Positions 47,535 through 49,224 of a stretch of 49,224 nucleotides of DNA are shown piece by piece; the stretch's first letter is position 1; every line of letters starts with the position of its first letter. The DNA lies in the NCBI GenBank assembly GCA_025356475.1, contig JANXSX010000178.1, positions 1 through 49,224 on the forward strand, read 5' to 3'. The notes under the pieces are model-generated. The model did not search any database. It worked only from the letters and a program-made list of their open reading frames with translations, and was not told where the DNA came from. The position numbers and the translations under genes were made by a program. The stretch comes from Isosphaeraceae bacterium. Its GTDB lineage: Bacteria; Planctomycetota; Planctomycetia; Isosphaerales; Isosphaeraceae.

Positions 47535-49037
47535 ATGGCACAACAAATACGACTCCTCTGTCTGAACTGTTTGAAGAGTGTTGAGACCAGTATTGAAGTC
47601 GGTGGTCAAGTGACTCCGGCCCATTGTCCGTATTGTAAAGGGATACTGGGCAACTATCCGTTCGAGGAGACTGCCGAGCAAGGTTCTGAAGATGCTCCGA
47701 CCTTCGAGATCAATCTTGAACCGGACTCCGCAACGTCGTGGAGCAAGGTCTGGCAGGAAGGCACGATCGGCAAGCTCGGTCGATTTCAGCTCCGGGAAAT
47801 CCTCGGGGAGGGGGGCTTCGGGACAGTCTATAAGGCCCACGACCCGAGGCTCGATCGTGATGTCGCTCTCAAGACGCTCAAGCCGAACAAGATGACCGAA
47901 CAGGGCATGGGTCGGTTCTTCCGTGAGGCAAGAACCGCCGCCAGGCTCGATCACCCTCGCATCGTCAAGGCCTTGGATGCCGGTCGGGACGAACAAGGCT
48001 GTTGGATCGCCTTCCAATTCATTCCGGGAATGACACTCTCAACTCATGTCGCCCAGAATACGCTCAATGTCCGTTCTGGGGTCCGAATGATTCGCGATCT
48101 CGCCGACACAATGCAGTACTGCCACGACCAGAAGGTCATCCACAGGGACCTGAAACCCTCAAACATTCTGCTCGACGACAAGGGTAACCCCTGGCTGATC
48201 GATTTTGGGCTTGCCCGCTGGAACGATCATAACAGCGATCTGACACTCGAAAAAAGTATTATTGGTTCTTATAATTACATGTCACCAGAGGTCATGGCAG
48301 GTAATAGCAGACAGGCCGATGCGCGTTCGGACGTGTATAGTCTCGCTGCGATCTTGTTTGAATTGATCTGTCATGAGCACCCGATCCAGCTCCCTATCGG
48401 TGTCCCGCTCAACAAGGTCGATACCTCCAAGCCGCCGCCTTCACTGAGGGAGTTCAACACCAAAGCGCCCCATGTGCTAGAACAGATCTGCTCGAAGGCA
48501 CTTCAGCCAATGCCCATCAAACGTTATCAAGACATGAAATCATTTCGTGATGACCTCGATCGATGGCTCGAGCACAAGGCGATGGTGGGTCGGATTGGCT
48601 CGGTCGCCGCCATCTTCTTGATCGGGACGATCTTAGGGCTAACGATCCCCGTCGCAATCAATCTGGGGCGGGACCCGGTTCTCGCCGTTAAGCCGGTTGA
48701 GAAAACGGACCAGCCAGCTCAGGCTCCTGGCGGGTTCAAGCTACCTTTGGGCGCGGTCGAGGAAACCAAGAAGACGACCCACACCGATCAAGCGGTCGCT
48801 GCGGAAAGCTCCGAAAAGTCTCCGATCGAGCCACCTCTGGGTGCTGGAAGCCGCGAACCTCATGCTCCGCCTGAGGTGATGCTCGTGCTGAACACTGCGA
48901 GCAACAAGATTCACGCGGAGGGTTGTCGCGATATACCGAAAGTCCTATCAAACAACTGGATGAAGGTGAGCGCTTCGTCTGAGTGGGCGAGAGGTCGGGC
49001 ACTCTGTGCTCACTGCTACCCCAAGATCCCCCTGTAA
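47535..49037 (+). CDS. Ser/Thr protein kinase with N-terminal zinc ribbon and C-terminal Cys/His domain
   Basis: A 500-residue protein. Residues 9-34 form a zinc ribbon (CLNC at 9-12, CPYC at 31-34). Kinase domain about 84-345: GEGGFG (91-96), Lys113, HRDLKPSN (203-210, Asp205), DFG (223-225) and MSPEV. A single transmembrane helix follows at about 357-377 (SVAAIFLIGTILGLTIPVAI), then a low-complexity stretch. The last 50 residues are MLVLNTASNKIHAEGCRDIP ... GRALCAHCYPKIPL. The 'N....K.H...C......N.........G...C..C.P' pattern resembles the small Cys/His domain attached to some thermonuclease- or Ada-type proteins. That domain would be outside the cytoplasm and could sense metal or redox state. 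No strong ribosome-binding site is visible before the ATG. Confidence 0.85.
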   Translation: MAQQIRLLCLNCLKSVETSIEVGGQVTPAHCPYCKGILGNYPFEETAEQGSEDAPTFEINLEPDSATSWSKVWQEGTIGKLGRFQLREILGEGGFGTVYKAHDPRLDRDVALKTLKPNKMTEQGMGRFFREARTAARLDHPRIVKALDAGRDEQGCWIAFQFIPGMTLSTHVAQNTLNVRSGVRMIRDLADTMQYCHDQKVIHRDLKPSNILLDDKGNPWLIDFGLARWNDHNSDLTLEKSIIGSYNYMSPEVMAGNSRQADARSDVYSLAAILFELICHEHPIQLPIGVPLNKVDTSKPPPSLREFNTKAPHVLEQICSKALQPMPIKRYQDMKSFRDDLDRWLEHKAMVGRIGSVAAIFLIGTILGLTIPVAINLGRDPVLAVKPVEKTDQPAQAPGGFKLPLGAVEETKKTTHTDQAVAAESSEKSPIEPPLGAGSREPHAPPEVMLVLNTASNKIHAEGCRDIPKVLSNNWMKVSASSEWARGRALCAHCYPKIPL

Positions 49038-49163
49038 GCACGCCTCGAATGAAGATTCGATGGCTCATGTCCCTGGTTCGGTGGTTGGCCATTTCAGACC
49101 ACGTTTCTTTCTGGTCTTTTAGGAGTCTGGACTCTCGATGGCCCACCTCACTGAGACATTTCC

Positions 49164-49224
49164 ATGGATTTCCCGATTATTGACCTGATGGATCAAACGA
49201 CCTGCTACCAGAAGCTCATGGACC
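49164..49224 (+). CDS. Start of a further gene, cut by the window edge; possibly a transposase
   Basis: ATG 49164 opens MDFPIIDLMDQTTCYQKLMD, open to the edge. The phrase 'FPIxDLMDxxxCYxxLxxxLHPxGLxCPRC' occurs at the N-terminus of some planctomycete IS transposases with a zinc ribbon, so a transposase is a reasonable guess. Only 20 residues are visible, so this is uncertain. Confidence 0.35.
   Translation, partial: MDFPIIDLMDQTTCYQKLMD

Overview
This window most likely comes from a planctomycete, probably in the Isosphaeraceae/Gemmataceae area. Evidence: three DUF1559 proteins with prepilin-type N-termini; an adjacent pair of a DUF1501 protein (Tat signal) and a cytochrome-type DUF1549/DUF1553 protein; a secreted protein with a LEPR-XLL-like sorting motif; three multidomain Ser/Thr kinases; an FHA protein; an ECF sigma factor with a zinc-finger partner; and a 330-residue protein of the 'EANRRNSQLSTGPRT' kind common in that phylum. 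The DNA is moderately GC-rich and genes lie on both strands in short operons. No rRNA, tRNA, CRISPR array or prophage was seen.

Layout. 1-3.6 kb is an accessory patch: a membrane protein, a DUF4214 surface protein bracketed by two truncated REP-associated transposase (RAYT) copies, and a broken retropepsin-like gene behind an antitoxin-like gene. 3.9-8.5 kb holds rpmF-rpmB with a strong terminator, two DUF1559 genes and a small PepSY-like lipoprotein. 8.5-12.1 kb has a di-haem oxidoreductase facing ilvN-ilvC and a ferredoxin. 12.1-17.1 kb, minus strand, has a frameshifted gene, a membrane protein and the DUF1501/PSCyt1 pair. 17.3-24.5 kb carries a DUF2252 protein, a KaiC-like ATPase, an epoxide-hydrolase-like enzyme, a lipoprotein, a third DUF1559 protein, an HGSNAT-like acyltransferase and a CPA2 antiporter.

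24.8-35 kb is a signalling and envelope block: coiled-coil protein, FHA protein, Ser/Thr kinase with membrane helices, three membrane proteins (two are tandem paralogues), ECF sigma factor with zinc-finger partner, and a convergent kinase with a large ectodomain. The FHA protein next to a kinase suggests phosphothreonine signalling.

35-38 kb and 44-45.4 kb are accessory and visibly decaying: a two-gene nucleotidyltransferase module broken by a 10-bp tandem duplication, an in-frame stop and a 1-nt deletion; a ParD/ParE pair whose toxin has two in-frame stops; and a transposase tail fused in frame to an enoyl-CoA hydratase gene. Between them lie two tandem M14 peptidase-like genes, of which the upstream one has lost its metal-binding and catalytic residues. 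The window ends with an acyl-CoA dehydrogenase, a kinase with cysteine motifs at both ends, and the start of another gene.

The most notable pattern is that several two-gene, toxin-antitoxin-like loci keep one readable partner while the other carries frameshifts or stops. Some of the lesions sit in homopolymers and could be sequencing errors. Others (the 10-bp duplication, the two stops in parE) could not easily be.
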